From Acanthochlamys bracteata (taxonomy: Eukaryota > Streptophyta > Magnoliopsida > Pandanales > Velloziaceae), in assembly GCA_019914995.1 (NCBI GenBank), contig CM034131.1, positions 1,488,001-1,552,000 on the forward strand: a DNA stretch of 64,000 bases, in the 5' to 3' direction. Below the pieces are notes generated by a model that searched no databases, had not been told where the DNA came from, and saw only the letters and a list, made by a program, of their open reading frames with translations. The translations under genes and the position numbers were made by a program. Positions 1-11,578 of the stretch are shown one piece after another (position 1 is the stretch's first letter; every line of letters starts with the position of its first letter).

Positions 1-289
1 TTCTCTGTTGGATTCTACAAGTAAGGCTATCGCGTGTCATGTACTTAACCGAAATTACAAGTGACTATTTTGGCCAAATAATTTCATATTCTATGGGTGT
101 GTTTTTTCTTTCATCCTTATAATTTATTTATTAAAGAGACTCTCAATTCAACTTTGGTTATACAGAAGTATTCAAAAAGTCATTTTTGAGTTTATATTTT
201 TTATAAAAAAGTATAAAAATTAAATTTATGTTTAATCGTAACTTATTTTGTACTACAAGAACACGCCCGTATTAACCCAACCCCAAACT
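1..289. other. AT-rich intergenic DNA, nothing recognised
   Basis: This stretch has no credible reading frame on either strand. It is AT-rich and leads into the repeat that begins near 290. Confidence 0.6.
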
Positions 290-1147
290 TAGGTATGGCA
301 ATATAGATTGGTGGATTAGTTTCGGATTTATTTATTTAATAATCGAATCAAATTTGTTTAATTTTAATCCAATCTATGGATTTATATGGATCAAAATTGT
401 CGATGCTAATATAATCTACTAATAATCGGATTAAATTCGGATCGATCTATTTAATAATTAAATTTATTAATTATTAATTTATATTTTTAAATTTTAACGA
501 AATTATAAGATCAGTTCGAATGAAGGTGCACGATATTTTTATTGACGAGATATAATTATGTCCGATAAAATATGCATTTCTTAATGTCTTTATCGGTCCT
601 TAAAATATCCAAAAAAATTATTATTTTTATTTTTTGAAAACATATGATAACAGTTGAAATTTATGATTATAAATACATATTAATAATTTCGATAAAAATT
701 TTGATAAATATATCTATCTAACAAAATTTTTATAAAAAGTTTTATACGAAATCTAAAATTGTCATTAAAAATATCTACAGAGTAATACTTTAGGTAATAT
801 TATAAATTTTATTTTATACTATTTTACTAAAGTATAAAAATAAAAAATTAATTATAAATATAATATAATTTAATAGTTTGTAAATAACTATTATCGATTA
901 TTTTTATTGTCAATAGTTTATTATACGGTAAGAAAAAATCAAAAATTATTTTTTCAAAAAGTGATATTTTGAATTGGTGGGTCAATTTTGGGTTAACCCG
1001 AATCGACCCATTTAATAACCGGCTCAAATTCGTTCAATCTTAACCCAATCAATATATTTATATGGGTCAAATTTTTCAACCCTAATTCTGATTAAATAGG
1101 TCGATTTCGGATTAAATTTTTGAATCGCGTCATATATTGTCACCCCT
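290..1147. repeat. Non-autonomous transposon-like repeat, family C (about 860 bp)
   Basis: The ends are imperfect inverted repeats: TAGGTATGGCAATATAG at the left and the complement of TAGGGGTGACAATATATG at the right. The first 200 bases match, by eye, the reverse complement of the right half of the element at 7583-8101, with shared blocks such as TTAGTTTCGGAT and TAATAATCG. A second, diverged copy of the same block lies at about 970-1100, so this may be two nested or joined copies. No coding frame survives. The superfamily is uncertain; an inference of a hAT- or MULE-like relic would be a guess. Confidence 0.5.
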
Positions 1148-1239
1148 ATCCAAACCCCCGCACTCTCTCTCCTCTGTTGCCTTTTCTATTGTACACAGTT
1201 TCAAAAGATTATTGAGGTGAAGTAGATCGGCTGAGGTTG

Positions 1240-1404
1240 ATGGACTCAGCAACCGACGACAGTAACTTCAACGATTTCTGAATTCCGGACAATAATATTT
1301 GATCAACGATCTCTGATGCGTTCTATGGAGAAGTCAAGCTAAGAAATTTGTAACTTACAGAGAGCTACATATTTGAACTGCTAGCGGGTACTTGATAGAA
1401 TTCA
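1240..1404 (+). pseudogene. Possible short gene fragment, unidentified
   Basis: Base composition rises out of the AT-rich background here. A short ATG frame (MDSATDDSNFNDF, then stop) is followed by a second open stretch reading SDAFYGEVKLRNL, a TAA stop, then LTESYIFELLAGT. The texture looks like an exon with lesions rather than random sequence. I do not recognise the family. It may also be the untranslated leader of the small gene at 1702. Confidence 0.22.
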
Positions 1405-1701
1405 GATTGATGTGTTGAAAATGTAACCGACTGTAAAACTTACTAGCATTTAACAAACTGTAAAGCTCGTAAGTACTAATTAAATGAGCTTCTGAAACTG
1501 TTTTGGAGTAAACATTTCATTTTCACGAAAGAACACTGGCTACCATTTCCATACAATAAGCATGGTCCTTGTGAATGTTTAAATTTGCTCATACGCAAAG
1601 GAAAAAGAATGAGATAAGAATATCCTTGCACGCCTTAACCTAACCCTACTAGTACAAGAAACTAATTAAACATAAACACATACACCACCAAGTAAACATC
1701 A

Positions 1702-2166
1702 ATGGCAGCAGCAACCGTTCCTCTTCTCATTCTAAACCTTCTACTCTACACTCTTAGCTCATATGCAAACCTGGTATCCTTCATAATCTTCAGAGTCTCA
1801 GCATTCTTGATAGTTATCTTGATACAATCTTTGAAAATTCCAGGTGCTGCTGTTGACACATTGTTAGATTACATCGCGTCGATTATCAGAACATGTTCGG
1901 AAATTCTTCTTGAGAACACGAAGGATGTGGTTCTTTCACTTGCGTCGAAAAGTATTGATGTAATAACTGGTACTGTTTCTGAATCTCTGAGTTTCACCGA
2001 GTCTGCAGCTATGCAGATTGTTGAGAATACGAAGGATGCGATCGATGCACTTGGGGAAATGTTCCCGGATGCTCTTTGGAGTACTTCGGAGATTGCAGGG
2101 AAGATTTTGGCAAGCATTTGGAAAAATTATATGGGAGCTTTGGCATATATCAAGGATAATGCTTAA
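1702..2166 (+). CDS. Small hydrophobic plant protein of unknown function (154 aa)
   Basis: This is a single open frame from ATG with a good plant start context (catcaATGGCA) to TAA. The first 55 residues are strongly hydrophobic with few charges, consistent with one or two membrane segments or a signal anchor (roughly residues 5-25 and 27-50). The remainder is an amphipathic, probably helical stretch rich in Ser, Glu, Thr and Ile, ending in a Trp/Tyr-containing tail (IWKNYMGALAYIKDNA). I recall small plant proteins of this general build (hydrophobic N-terminus, helical tail, conserved WxxY near the end) with no assigned function, but I cannot name a family. No intron is needed. It could be membrane- or ER-associated; that is inference. 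The 3' flank is AT-rich with no neighbouring gene until 4.4 kb. Confidence 0.65.
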   Translation: MAAATVPLLILNLLLYTLSSYANLVSFIIFRVSAFLIVILIQSLKIPGAAVDTLLDYIASIIRTCSEILLENTKDVVLSLASKSIDVITGTVSESLSFTESAAMQIVENTKDAIDALGEMFPDALWSTSEIAGKILASIWKNYMGALAYIKDNA

Positions 2167-4273
2167 GATGATGTAGTGCAGTAATTGGAAACCTTTATAT
2201 ATTTTATGTACATATGCAGATTTTAAATGGGTTTTAGTTATTTTAACATTTTTTATGTGCATGAAACTTTGCAAGTTAAGATAAAAATATTATTATATAT
2301 ATGTTAACAAATTGATTGATGTAAAATTTTAAACTTATGAAAAAGTACTTATTACTATTATAATTTATAAGTATTTTCTTTTCTGGCTTAATGCTACAAC
2401 ATACATAGACATTTTTCTTCCATAATGAAACTACTTTTATTAATTAACTTGCGTATGATTTGAATTCAACTTCCATTCAACTTAGATTCATGGAAGAAAT
2501 TTTATTATTATACTAATTATTTTATATTTCAAGTTTTCAACAATATAGAGCAAACATGTTAGAGCAAACATAATTGAAGTTGTTTAGTTGATCTGTTGAA
2601 GCAGGGGTAAGATCAAAACAGTGGTTGATTCTAAGCATTGTTTTAGTAAAGCAGATAAATGGATCGTTTGAGAGTAACTTTAAAATAAAATTTTTTAAAA
2701 TAAAAAATATTTTTATTTTTTTTTAAATGAGTTTTATTTTTTTATTTAAAAAAATAAAAATATGTATTAAAAAAATCTCACAACAAAAATTATTTTTTAT
2801 ACTTTTTAAATTTTTATATAAATTTTTTAAATATTTATAAAATATAAAATTAAAAAATTATTTTTTTGATAAGCTGAACCAAACAGAAAAAAACAAAAGG
2901 TAAGAGTGTGTTTTAATTCTACTGTACGAGTGATCCGGTAGTAAAGCTTAAAATTAAAAAAAATTTTAAAAGTAAAATTTTAAAATGTGAATGTATAAAC
3001 TTTGATGTAAATTTTTTTATAGAAATGAATAACTTATAGAGTCGCAATTAAATAAATAAATAAAATTTTAAAAATATTTGAAAATGATTATAAAATAGAA
3101 TTTTTTTGAATGAAGAAATGGTTTTTTAATATAAAAATATAATAAATAATAATAATATCTTATGATCAATAATTTTATATTTAAAATTTTATAAAAATTT
3201 TTAAAATAAAAGTCGGAATGAATCGTTTTTTAAACGCATGTACCTTAGTGGATTTGATGGTCATGCTGCAAGAATGTCATTGTTGAGATTTAGACGCATT
3301 TATTTACCATCCAAAATTTACTTTTAATAAATTTATTTTTAATATAAAATTAATAAATTAATTAAAAAAGTTTTTATTAATTTTTTTAAATTTAAATTTA
3401 AAACTTATTATTAATATAAATTAATATAAAATTTATTTTTTATTAAATATAATTTTTTAAACTCATTTGAAAAAAAATAAGTTTATCTCATGTTAAACAC
3501 ACCGTAGTTTGATCAATAGGCAATCTTCCTAATTGAAAATAATGGAGAATAGTTTAATTAAGGAGATGGTTAATCTCTTTATATAGCAATTAAAATACTA
3601 ATTATGCTTCCCTATGTTGTGACGCAGTTTTTAACAAATTGCACCCTTGTTTGTTTATTATTTGTTCAAGAACCTCGCACCTTGATTACTGAACTTCTAC
3701 TTCAGAATTCAGATTTCCCCATATTTTAAAAGAAATTTTAAATTAACTAATTATATGCCCCAAGTTGTGGGAAGTTCTAATTAATTAATTAATTGACAAG
3801 TAACCTGTGCTGTTATCTATTTAGGGCATATTTTTTTTAACCTAAATTGTCAGAACTAAAATTTAAAACTAAATTTAATTTGATATATTTATTATTAAGT
3901 AAGTTTTAAAGTTTTTATATTTTAAATTTTTAAACTTTAAAATTTAATTATATGTATAAATAAATTTAAATTTTGTATTTTATAATGGATTATTTGAAAA
4001 TGTTACTCTATTTTCAATAATTATATTTTATTTTATATTTTTTAATAATTTATTTAAAAATTTAAAAATTTAAAAAAATTTATATTATAAAATCGTATTA
4101 TAATTTATTTAGTTTTTAAATATAAAAAATAAAGTTTATTTTTCAAAATAAAATACAGAAATTTGTTATTTTAAAAAACTTACTTAAAAAGCAATTTCTC
4201 TAAATTAGTTAGATAATTTTTTTAAAAATAAATTAGAAATATTGATAAACACGTCCTTACTGTTCGTGCTGTT
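2167..4273. other. Intergenic AT-rich DNA with MITE-like debris
   Basis: No gene is visible. It contains a family B AT-rich element at about 2640-2890. A similar AT-rich block at about 3240-3500 starts with sequence ending in ATTTACCATCC and ends with TTAAACACACCG, which resembles the ends of the TTA/TAA-flanked elements elsewhere in the window. Confidence 0.5.
2640..2890. repeat. AT-rich MITE-like element, family B
   Basis: It consists of long runs of A and T ending in TTTTTTTGATAAGCTGAACC followed by AAACAG. The block at 56927-56951 has almost the same end (TTTTTTGATAAGCTAATCC then AAACAG). No coding potential. Confidence 0.45.
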
Positions 4274-4458
4274 GTGCGTCGTTATCCAAGTAAGCAGAGA
4301 GAGGCGTTTGCTTTTTCTTCTTTCCTTATTTTCCTTTCATTTTTCTGGCTAGATTCTTCTTTTTCTTTTTCTACAAAAAACTCCAATAACGCTCACACTC
4401 TCTTCACCACAATTTCTTCTTCAATCAAAATTTTCAATCCACCATTAACATATCCGCC

Positions 4459-6764
4459 ATGGCCGCCGCCGGAGAAACAATGCACGCTCTTCAGTACGAT
4501 TCCTATGGCGGCGGCGCTGCCGGACTCAAGGTAACTAAGTGAACTGGTCTCATTGTTTTTTAATTTTGGTTGGTGGGAACTAGCTAGCGGTGCCCTGGAA
4601 TTCTTCACAAGTTGGCTTTCTCAAATGTTCAGAATTGCTTGATTGATACTATTTGTTTATCTTCTCGAATGGAACTTTTCCATGCCTTAACGAGTTCGTT
4701 GTGGCAACTATTTTCATATGCATTTTACATTCGATTTATAAAAACCGGATATTTATGTCAATAAAAGCAGTAGCTTCTTTGATGAGTTTTTTTTCACTCA
4801 AGTTGCTATATAAGATATACATTTGTAGAGGATGTGAAAATCCTATTAGGTTGCGTAAGCACTCATATGAACAGCTTGAAGGCCCCGTTGTGCGCGCTCG
4901 TACTAATTAGAGGAATCTTGCCTTTGATCTTTGTTTATGCATGATACTGTGCGTACACTTGTACTATGGTCTCTTTTCTACAAAATTTTAGAGGTGCAGA
5001 CTAATTTTCTTGATACTCATTGTTTTGGTGGTCAGTTGCTGTTGTGATTAAAGTTCTCTTGGGTGACTTAGTTCCATAAGTTCCAGGATCACCTTTTTGT
5101 TCATACTGCTTCGTTTTGATCTATAAGACCTTTTCTTGTGGCTTGTTCAGCATGTTCAAGTACCGGTTCCATCACCACAAAAAGGTGAGGTCTTGTTAAA
5201 GTTGGAAGCAGCAGCTTTAAATCCGTTCGATTGGAGAATACAGAAAGGCATAGCACGACCTGTTATGCCACCGAGGTTCCCATTCATACCAGGTATGTAC
5301 TATTCCTCGAGAGCACAAGGAATGTCACACTTGATCTATTTGGTTGTGATTGTGATTGAAACCTCCTATGTGAAAGTTATGCTTTGCGTTACATGTGCAG
5401 TGTCCTCTTTGATGAGCTGTGTTCCCATCCTATTGCTTAACTGCTTTTTATGTTTAACCTAACATTAGCCTGAAACGCATTATGCACTTGTTATGAGGTT
5501 TTGATAAGGTACGACATTTCCTATTAGCTTTTGGAGAAGCATGTAATGCTTTGCACTTCTCAACAACATAGTCCTCTAAACTAGATAGGATTTATAGCCT
5601 CTTTTCTGTTCGAAGGGCCTCGCAACTGATTCTGTGAATTATTGGTCTCCTATCTTTGTTATTTGGAGAAGAAATACTAATGTCATTCTTAAAATTGGTT
5701 TAACCTGTTGAACCTATGTCATTGCATGACCTCCTTTCCTAGGACAGGTACTGATGTTGCTGGAGAAGTTGTTGAGGTTGGTCCTGGTGTCCAAGAGTTT
5801 AAACCAGGTGACAAAGTTGTATCTATGTTCAGCGTTTTCGTAAGTTTTCGAAACACACTTTTCGCAAGCATGCTTTTCCTTTCTGTATTAGATGCTGACC
5901 TGCACCTCTAAATTCGTTTTTCCTTGTGCACTCTGAAACAAGTGAACATTGCCAACACTTCTATACTCTCTATTATGCACTTCAAATGCATAGTGCTAGG
6001 CAGCATTTCAACAGATTGCAGAAAGAGTTGTTTTGTGTTCGGTAGATTTACTTCAATTCAAAATTTCAAATCTGCAGAAAGGAGGCGCTCTTGCTGAGTA
6101 TGCTGTGGCACCAGTAAGCTTGACAGTTAACAGGCCCCCAGAAGTTTCTGCAGCTGAAGGAGCTGGCTTGCCTATGGCGGGCCTCACTGCTCTTCTGGCT
6201 CTCAGGTCTGCAGGAATAAAATTTGATGGCACTAGCAAGCCAACCAATGTTCTTGTCACAGCCGCCTCCGGAGGTGTCGGTTTGTACGCTGTCCAGCTTG
6301 CTAAACTAGGCAACTGTTATGTCACTGCCACTTGTGGTGCACGTAACATGGATCTTGTGAAGGGATTTGGTGCAGACGAGGTCCTGGATTATAAAACCCC
6401 AGAGGGTAAAAGCCTAAAGAGCCCATCCGGTAAGAAGTATGATGCAGTTGTGCATTGCACAACTGCAATTGGTTGGAATACCTTTGAGCCAAATCTAAGT
6501 GCAAACGGTAAAGTTCTGGACCTGACCCCAACTCCTGGTAATCTATTCAAGTCTGTCGTGCAGAAGTTGACTTTTGCAAAAAAGCAACTAGTACCATTGC
6601 TCCTTATTTCCAAAGGCGCCGACTTGAAGTTCTTAGTTGATTTGGTGAAGGAGGGTAAGCTGAAGACGGTGATTGATTCTAAGCATCACTTGAGCAAGGC
6701 GGAGGAGGGCTGGGCTAAGAGTTTGGACGGCCATGCTACAGGGAAGGTTGTAGTTGAGATGTAA
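4459..6764 (+). CDS. ceQORH: Quinone oxidoreductase-like protein, chloroplast envelope type (330 aa, 4 exons)
   Basis: The exons I infer are 4459-4530, 5151-5292, 5748-5839 and 6078-6764, all with GT-AG borders and matching phases; the spliced product is 330 aa. The family (Arabidopsis ceQORH, zinc-free medium-chain dehydrogenase/reductases) is about 329 aa, so the length fits. Visible hallmarks are the N-terminus MHALQYDSYGGGAAGLK, the GroES-like segment with LNPFDWRIQKG, TDVAGEVVEVGPGV, the Rossmann motif AASGGVGLYAVQLAKL, TATCGARN, GADEVLDYKTPEG, and the C-terminus SLDGHATGKVVVEM. Known family members reduce the double bond of reactive alpha,beta-unsaturated ketones using NADPH at the inner chloroplast envelope, and lack a cleaved transit peptide; here too the start looks non-cleavable. 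ATG 4459 was chosen because it begins the family-conserved N-terminus; the ATG at 4480 is internal. Confidence 0.93.
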
Positions 6765-7582
6765 TAGCACATCATGAGAAAATGAAAACTATAATATACT
6801 AATGTTTATTATGGTAATATTTCTTATAGACTAATGCTGTCATGATCACCAGCAGCTATTGTGGTTGATGTAAATTTAGATGAGTTTCTGAACATAAAAA
6901 TTTCCACCAAATAAATTTCTTATGCTGTTATGTAAGTTATTTGTATCATTACGATGATATGCACCTTTTCTTTTGACCTATATCTCTACCAGATATATGT
7001 AGGTTATTTATCTATATACTTTATAAAACAAACATGTTCCTTGTTCGCTTAAAGTCATATTTCAATTACCATAAAAAATATTTCTTTCAAATTTTAAATT
7101 TGATATTTTACATATTTTAATTATTATTAAATTTTATTTTTATTTTTGTACAAAATTTTATTTTATATATTTTAATTATTATTTGAATTAAATTTTATTT
7201 TTTATTCAAATTTAATTTCATAAAACTCATTTTTCTTGGAAATGATCGTAGTAGTATGATGATGATATTTTAAAGTTAAGGACATCTCAACTAACAAATT
7301 TGGTGGATGCACGTATCACGTTGATCAACATCGACGCACGGTCACATAATTGATGGTTACATTTGTCAGAGCGTTAAAAAATTAAATTACAATTTTTTAG
7401 TTCATATTTTATAATATTATATATATGTATATATTAAAATAAGTTTAAAAATAAGATTTTTTATTGTTATATTTTTATTTTTTAAAATAGAAAATAAATT
7501 ATTTTTAAAATATTTTTAATGTTAAAAAATACTATTTTAGAGTACTTCCATACAAATTCTGACTATATAGATGGACCGTGAA
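6765..7582. other. 3' flank of the oxidoreductase gene and AT-rich spacer
   Basis: An AATAAA hexamer at 6910-6915, about 145 bases after the stop, is a plausible polyadenylation signal. Beyond it the sequence is AT-rich with no recognisable gene. Confidence 0.5.
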
Positions 7583-8101
7583 TATAAGGGTGGCAAAAAT
7601 CGATCCGATCCGAAAATATTGGATACGAGTCACGCTTTAGACGGATTTGGATCGATTTTAGGTCGATTCGAAAATTTAAACGGGTTCAGATCGGGTTCGG
7701 ATCGATCCAAAAATGATCCGTTTAACTATTTATATAGTATATATTATTTAAAAAATAGCAAAAAATTTGAATTTAATTTATATATTTTTAATTTATCTTA
7801 ATTATAACTAATTTTTATTTAATTTATAAATTTATCAAAATTAATATTTTTTCTTTTTAAATACATCATAATTAATAATTTTGATATATTATTATTAAAA
7901 ATTAATATTTATAATTTTTATTTAATAATTTAATTATTAAATGGGTCGACTCGAGTTTGATCTGATTATAAATAGGTTAGGTTAGGATTGACAATTTTGA
8001 TCTATATAAATAAATAAGTTGGATTAGGATTAAATATTTTTGATCCGATTATTATATGAGTCGATCCGAAACTAATCTATGAACCCATACTGTCACCTCT
8101 A
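7583..8101. repeat. Non-autonomous transposon-like repeat, family C (about 520 bp)
   Basis: The left end is AAGGGTGGCAAAAATCGATC; the right end reads, on the complement, AGAGGTGACAGTATGGGTTC. Both carry the AGRGGTGRCA motif seen at the ends of the 290-1147 element. The interior is rich in GATCCGAT-type words near both ends and AT-rich in the middle. A 76-codon frame inside (7571-7801) is a by-product of this composition and has no family features. Confidence 0.5.
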
Positions 8102-9807
8102 CGTGAATGATCCGTCGTATTTATTTTCTGTCTTATTCAATTTTAAAAAACTAGATCCTGACTCAAAGGGGATATGGCGCCAATTATTGATTTGAGGTTT
8201 TTATATATACGTGGTGTATTAATTAGGTTTGGGGACCGAGTATTTGCTCGCTGACAGAACGAACGACGAACTCGGAAAGGTCAAGTTGTGGTTGTAGTTG
8301 AAGCAATGCGCTATGTTGAATTTTTTTCAAGAGCTGAATGGTTTAAGTAAGCGTTTAAAAATATTTATGAAATATAATTTTTTTGAAATAAATAATATTT
8401 TTATTTTTTAAAATAAATTTTACTTTTTATTATTATAAAATAATAAAAATATGTAATAAAAATATTTTTTTTATAATTTTTCTATATTTTCTAAATTTTT
8501 TAAATAAATTTTTATATACTTATAAATATATATTAAAAAATATATAATAAAATATTAAAAATATATTTTTCAAAACTCAATGCCAAACGGAACATAAACT
8601 CATATATAATCGACTATTCAGTTTGACAAATAATAAGTACTACAGAACATTCAATCTTGTTTGATAGTATACTATAAAAATTGTTTTGGAGTGAATATGA
8701 ACTATCCATTAATTTATTGTTTTATTTTAAAATTATTTTATAAAAAATTTAAATTATTTGAATAAGTTGTTTGACAAAAGATTTTTATAATAATTCTCTA
8801 TGTATATTTTGAATAGAATTCGATTACAAATTAGCTTAATATAAAGATAATTAAATTTATATAACAATCATCCGAAATAATACGTAGTTAAATTTTAAAA
8901 TTTTAAGAAAATTAAATAGCTTTGTCATCATATTATCACTTATTATGTGAGATATATCTTACTAACAAATATTGGGAGTAATTTCTTTTTAAAGAAATTT
9001 AAAATAAAATTTTTTTAGAGATTTTTAGAAAATATCTCTATTATTTATACTACAAAAAACTTAATTAATAAAATTTCAAAGGTAGATTTTTCTATATATT
9101 AGTTTTTAAAAATTTAAAAATATTAGAAATTTAATTAAAAATATATAATTAAAAAGTAGAATTAAAAAATAAAAAATACTTCAAAGTTCAAACATCACCT
9201 TAAAGATATCTTATTACCCTTAACAAAGTGACTTTAGCCTCTTGTCGACGTTGTCGTCGCTGCAGAAGTTTCAGCGGCAGTTCGGCCGAAGCATTCCACT
9301 TTATTTTATAATATTATAAGAAATTAAATACAAATATTTTATTTTATGAATTTTATTATTATTTTGTTATTATTAATTTTATAAAATAAAATTTATTTAA
9401 AAATAATAAAACTATTTTTTTGTATATTTATTATATAAACATTTACGGGCTGCTGTAACGAGAAGTTAAACATTTCTGCAAACGCATTTAAATTGCTCCT
9501 TGCGTCCACTTGGCATCAAACACGGCAGTCGCAATTAACATGCCTCTGTCACGTGTCCCTATGCACTGACAAGTACTAAAACTAACATTATTATAAATTT
9601 TTTTTATGCATTGCTGTCACTCTCCCGATTATTATTCATCCGTCTTCTGAAATAGCACTTTTGCATACTAAATTATATACATATTTGAGGAAGAAGATAA
9701 AATACAATATATACGTAGCTTTGAACTAAAAGCTATTACGTACAAAACAAAACCAGATGTAATATACGTAGCACATACAAGTAGTTGAACTATAAAGTAA
9801 ATTCTAA
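8102..9807. other. Intergenic AT-rich DNA
   Basis: No gene is supported. A family B AT-rich block lies at about 8335-8597. A short GC-richer island at 9238-9298 (GTCGACGTTGTCGTCGCTGC) could be a gene scrap but is too short to assign. CACGTG, a G-box core, occurs near 9549. Confidence 0.45.
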
Positions 9808-10034
9808 CGGCTTGTTTATTTTGTGGTTAAATTGGGTGAAGTGGAATTTTTAAAAAATAGATTTAAAAAATATAATTAATAATTAATAATATTTAATAAA
9901 AAATAAAATTTTATATTATTTTACATTTATAGTAATTTTTAAAATTAACTTTAAAAATTATTTTAATTTTGTATGTATTTTATATTAAAAATAAATTTAA
10001 AAAAATGGAGTTTGGAACGTTGTTAAACACGACC
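9808..10034. mobile_element. MITE, PIF/Harbinger-like, in the UGT promoter (227 bp)
   Basis: The element is flanked by TAA on both sides (9805-9807 and 10035-10037). The left end CGGCTTGTTTATTTTGTGG and the complement of the right end GGTCGTGTTTAACAACG form an imperfect terminal inverted repeat of the GGNNTGTTTA type. Length, AT-rich core and 3-bp TAA/TTA duplication fit Tourist-type MITEs, which are known to be mobilised by PIF/Harbinger transposases. It ends 10 bases before the TATA box of the downstream glycosyltransferase. Confidence 0.6.
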
Positions 10035-10044
10035 TAAATATCTC

Positions 10045-10053
10045 TATATAAAT
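10045..10053 (+). promoter_or_regulatory. TATA box of the glycosyltransferase gene
   Basis: TATATAAAT lies about 100 bases before the ATG at 10151, implying transcription start near 10075-10080 and a leader of about 75 bases. Confidence 0.6.
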
Positions 10054-10150
10054 TATGCCTTGGCGTTACACGCTCCGCTGCAACTCAAAACACAGGAAAG
10101 CAAGCTAAGGTTCTATAGAGCTAGCAGGAAAACAAAGCCTAGTAAAAACC

Positions 10151-11578
10151 ATGGGAAGCGTCGGCGGAGAACGCACCGGCGCCTGCAATCTACACCTCAT
10201 GTTGTTTCCTTTCTTTGGATTCGGTCACATCAGTCCGTTCATTCAACTATCTCGGAAAATCACTGCTGTCGATCAATCTGTCCGTATAACTTTCCTCTCT
10301 TCACCAGGAGCAGCTTCAAGGATTTCTTCCCTCCTCCCTGCTCTACCTTCTGTCTCCGTTCTCCCTCTTACTCTCCCTCAAGTTCCCGGTCTTCCTTCGG
10401 GAATCGACTCAACCGCCGACATGACTCCTGCCATGGCTGAGCTTTTGAAACACGCCATTGATCTAACTCGACCTCAACTAACGGCTCTTCTCTCCACTCT
10501 CAAACCTGACATTGTTATTCATGATTTTTCGCAACCATGGCTGCCTTCCGTTTCACATCCGTTAGGTATCAAAACGGTGTTCTTCTCCGTTTTCGCGTGC
10601 ATCGCTACAGCTTATCTCACTGTGCCTTCTCGCTTAAGCACTGGAGAAACACCACCATCAATTGAAAATCTCAAATCTCCGCCGGTTGGTTTTCCGACGA
10701 AGTCATCGATCAAGGGTGTACCAACATACCAAGCTGAAAATTTCTCGTATGTTTTCAAAAGTTTCAACGGGATGAAACCTGTTTACGATCGCGTCGTTGG
10801 TTGTCTCCGCGAATCATCTGCAATTCTTATCAAATCTTGTATGGAAATGGAAGGACTATATATCGACTACGTCTCAAACCAGTTCGATAAAAAACCGATC
10901 CTCCTCGCCGGACCGATCGTTCCTGAACCACCTACGGTAGAGTTAAACACGGAGTGGTCCAGCTGGCTTAACAACTTCGAGAACAACTCCGTCATCTTCT
11001 GTTCTTTCGGCAGCGAAACGTTCTTATCCGACGAAGCAGTCGAAGAACTAGTGTTAGGACTGGAGTCAACACACATGCCATTTGTAGTGGTGCTCAACTT
11101 TCCGCCAAGCGATTCAGGCGAATCGCCGGAGGAGTTAGTAAAGAAGAAAACTCCAGAAGGATTTTTAGAAAGAGTCGGAGATCGCGGAAGGGCTAAAACC
11201 GGTTGGGTTCAACAGCAACAGATACTGAACCATAAATCAGTTGGGTACTACTTCTGCCATGCAGGATTGAGTTCTGTAATCGAAGGGGTTGTTGCTGGAT
11301 GCCAGATTATAATGATGCCACAGAAAGGTGACCAGTTCTTGAATGCGGAATTGTTCGCCGGAGATCTTGGACTCGGTGTTGTTGTCGAGAGGAAAGATGA
11401 AGATGGAGTGTTCACGGCGTCGGCGGTTCGTTCGGCGGTGAAAAAGGTTGCTGAAGATGAAGGGAAGAAGGTTAGAGAGAAGAATAGACGGTGGAGAGAG
11501 TTCTTCATGGAGAAAGAGTTGCAGGATAAATTCATGGTTGGGTTTGTGGAGAATCTCAAGGATTTGGCTTCAAGCTAG
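10151..11578 (+). CDS. UDP-glycosyltransferase, UGT79/91-like (475 aa, intronless)
   Basis: This is a single-exon GT-B fold enzyme of plant family 1 that would transfer a sugar from a UDP-sugar to a small molecule in the cytosol. The N-terminal motif FFGFGHISPF carries the expected catalytic His (H26), and PDIVIHDFSQPW supplies the partner Asp (D125). The 44-residue PSPG sugar-donor box spans residues 352-395, beginning GWVQQQQIL and ending KGDQ. The pattern GWVQQ, the block GLPSGIDSTADM and the lack of introns point to the UGT79/91 clade, whose known members mostly add a second sugar to flavonoid or other glycosides. Two features are odd. The usual HCGWNS core reads HAGLSS, with Cys replaced by Ala at 371. 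The acceptor cannot be deduced. Length (475 aa) is normal for the family. AATAAA occurs at 11677-11682. It may be a functional but divergent enzyme. Confidence 0.92.
   Translation: MGSVGGERTGACNLHLMLFPFFGFGHISPFIQLSRKITAVDQSVRITFLSSPGAASRISSLLPALPSVSVLPLTLPQVPGLPSGIDSTADMTPAMAELLKHAIDLTRPQLTALLSTLKPDIVIHDFSQPWLPSVSHPLGIKTVFFSVFACIATAYLTVPSRLSTGETPPSIENLKSPPVGFPTKSSIKGVPTYQAENFSYVFKSFNGMKPVYDRVVGCLRESSAILIKSCMEMEGLYIDYVSNQFDKKPILLAGPIVPEPPTVELNTEWSSWLNNFENNSVIFCSFGSETFLSDEAVEELVLGLESTHMPFVVVLNFPPSDSGESPEELVKKKTPEGFLERVGDRGRAKTGWVQQQQILNHKSVGYYFCHAGLSSVIEGVVAGCQIIMMPQKGDQFLNAELFAGDLGLGVVVERKDEDGVFTASAVRSAVKKVAEDEGKKVREKNRRWREFFMEKELQDKFMVGFVENLKDLASS

Noticed and set aside
6053..6613. Antisense frames over the oxidoreductase last exon
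   Set aside because: They lie opposite a strongly conserved coding exon and carry no domain.
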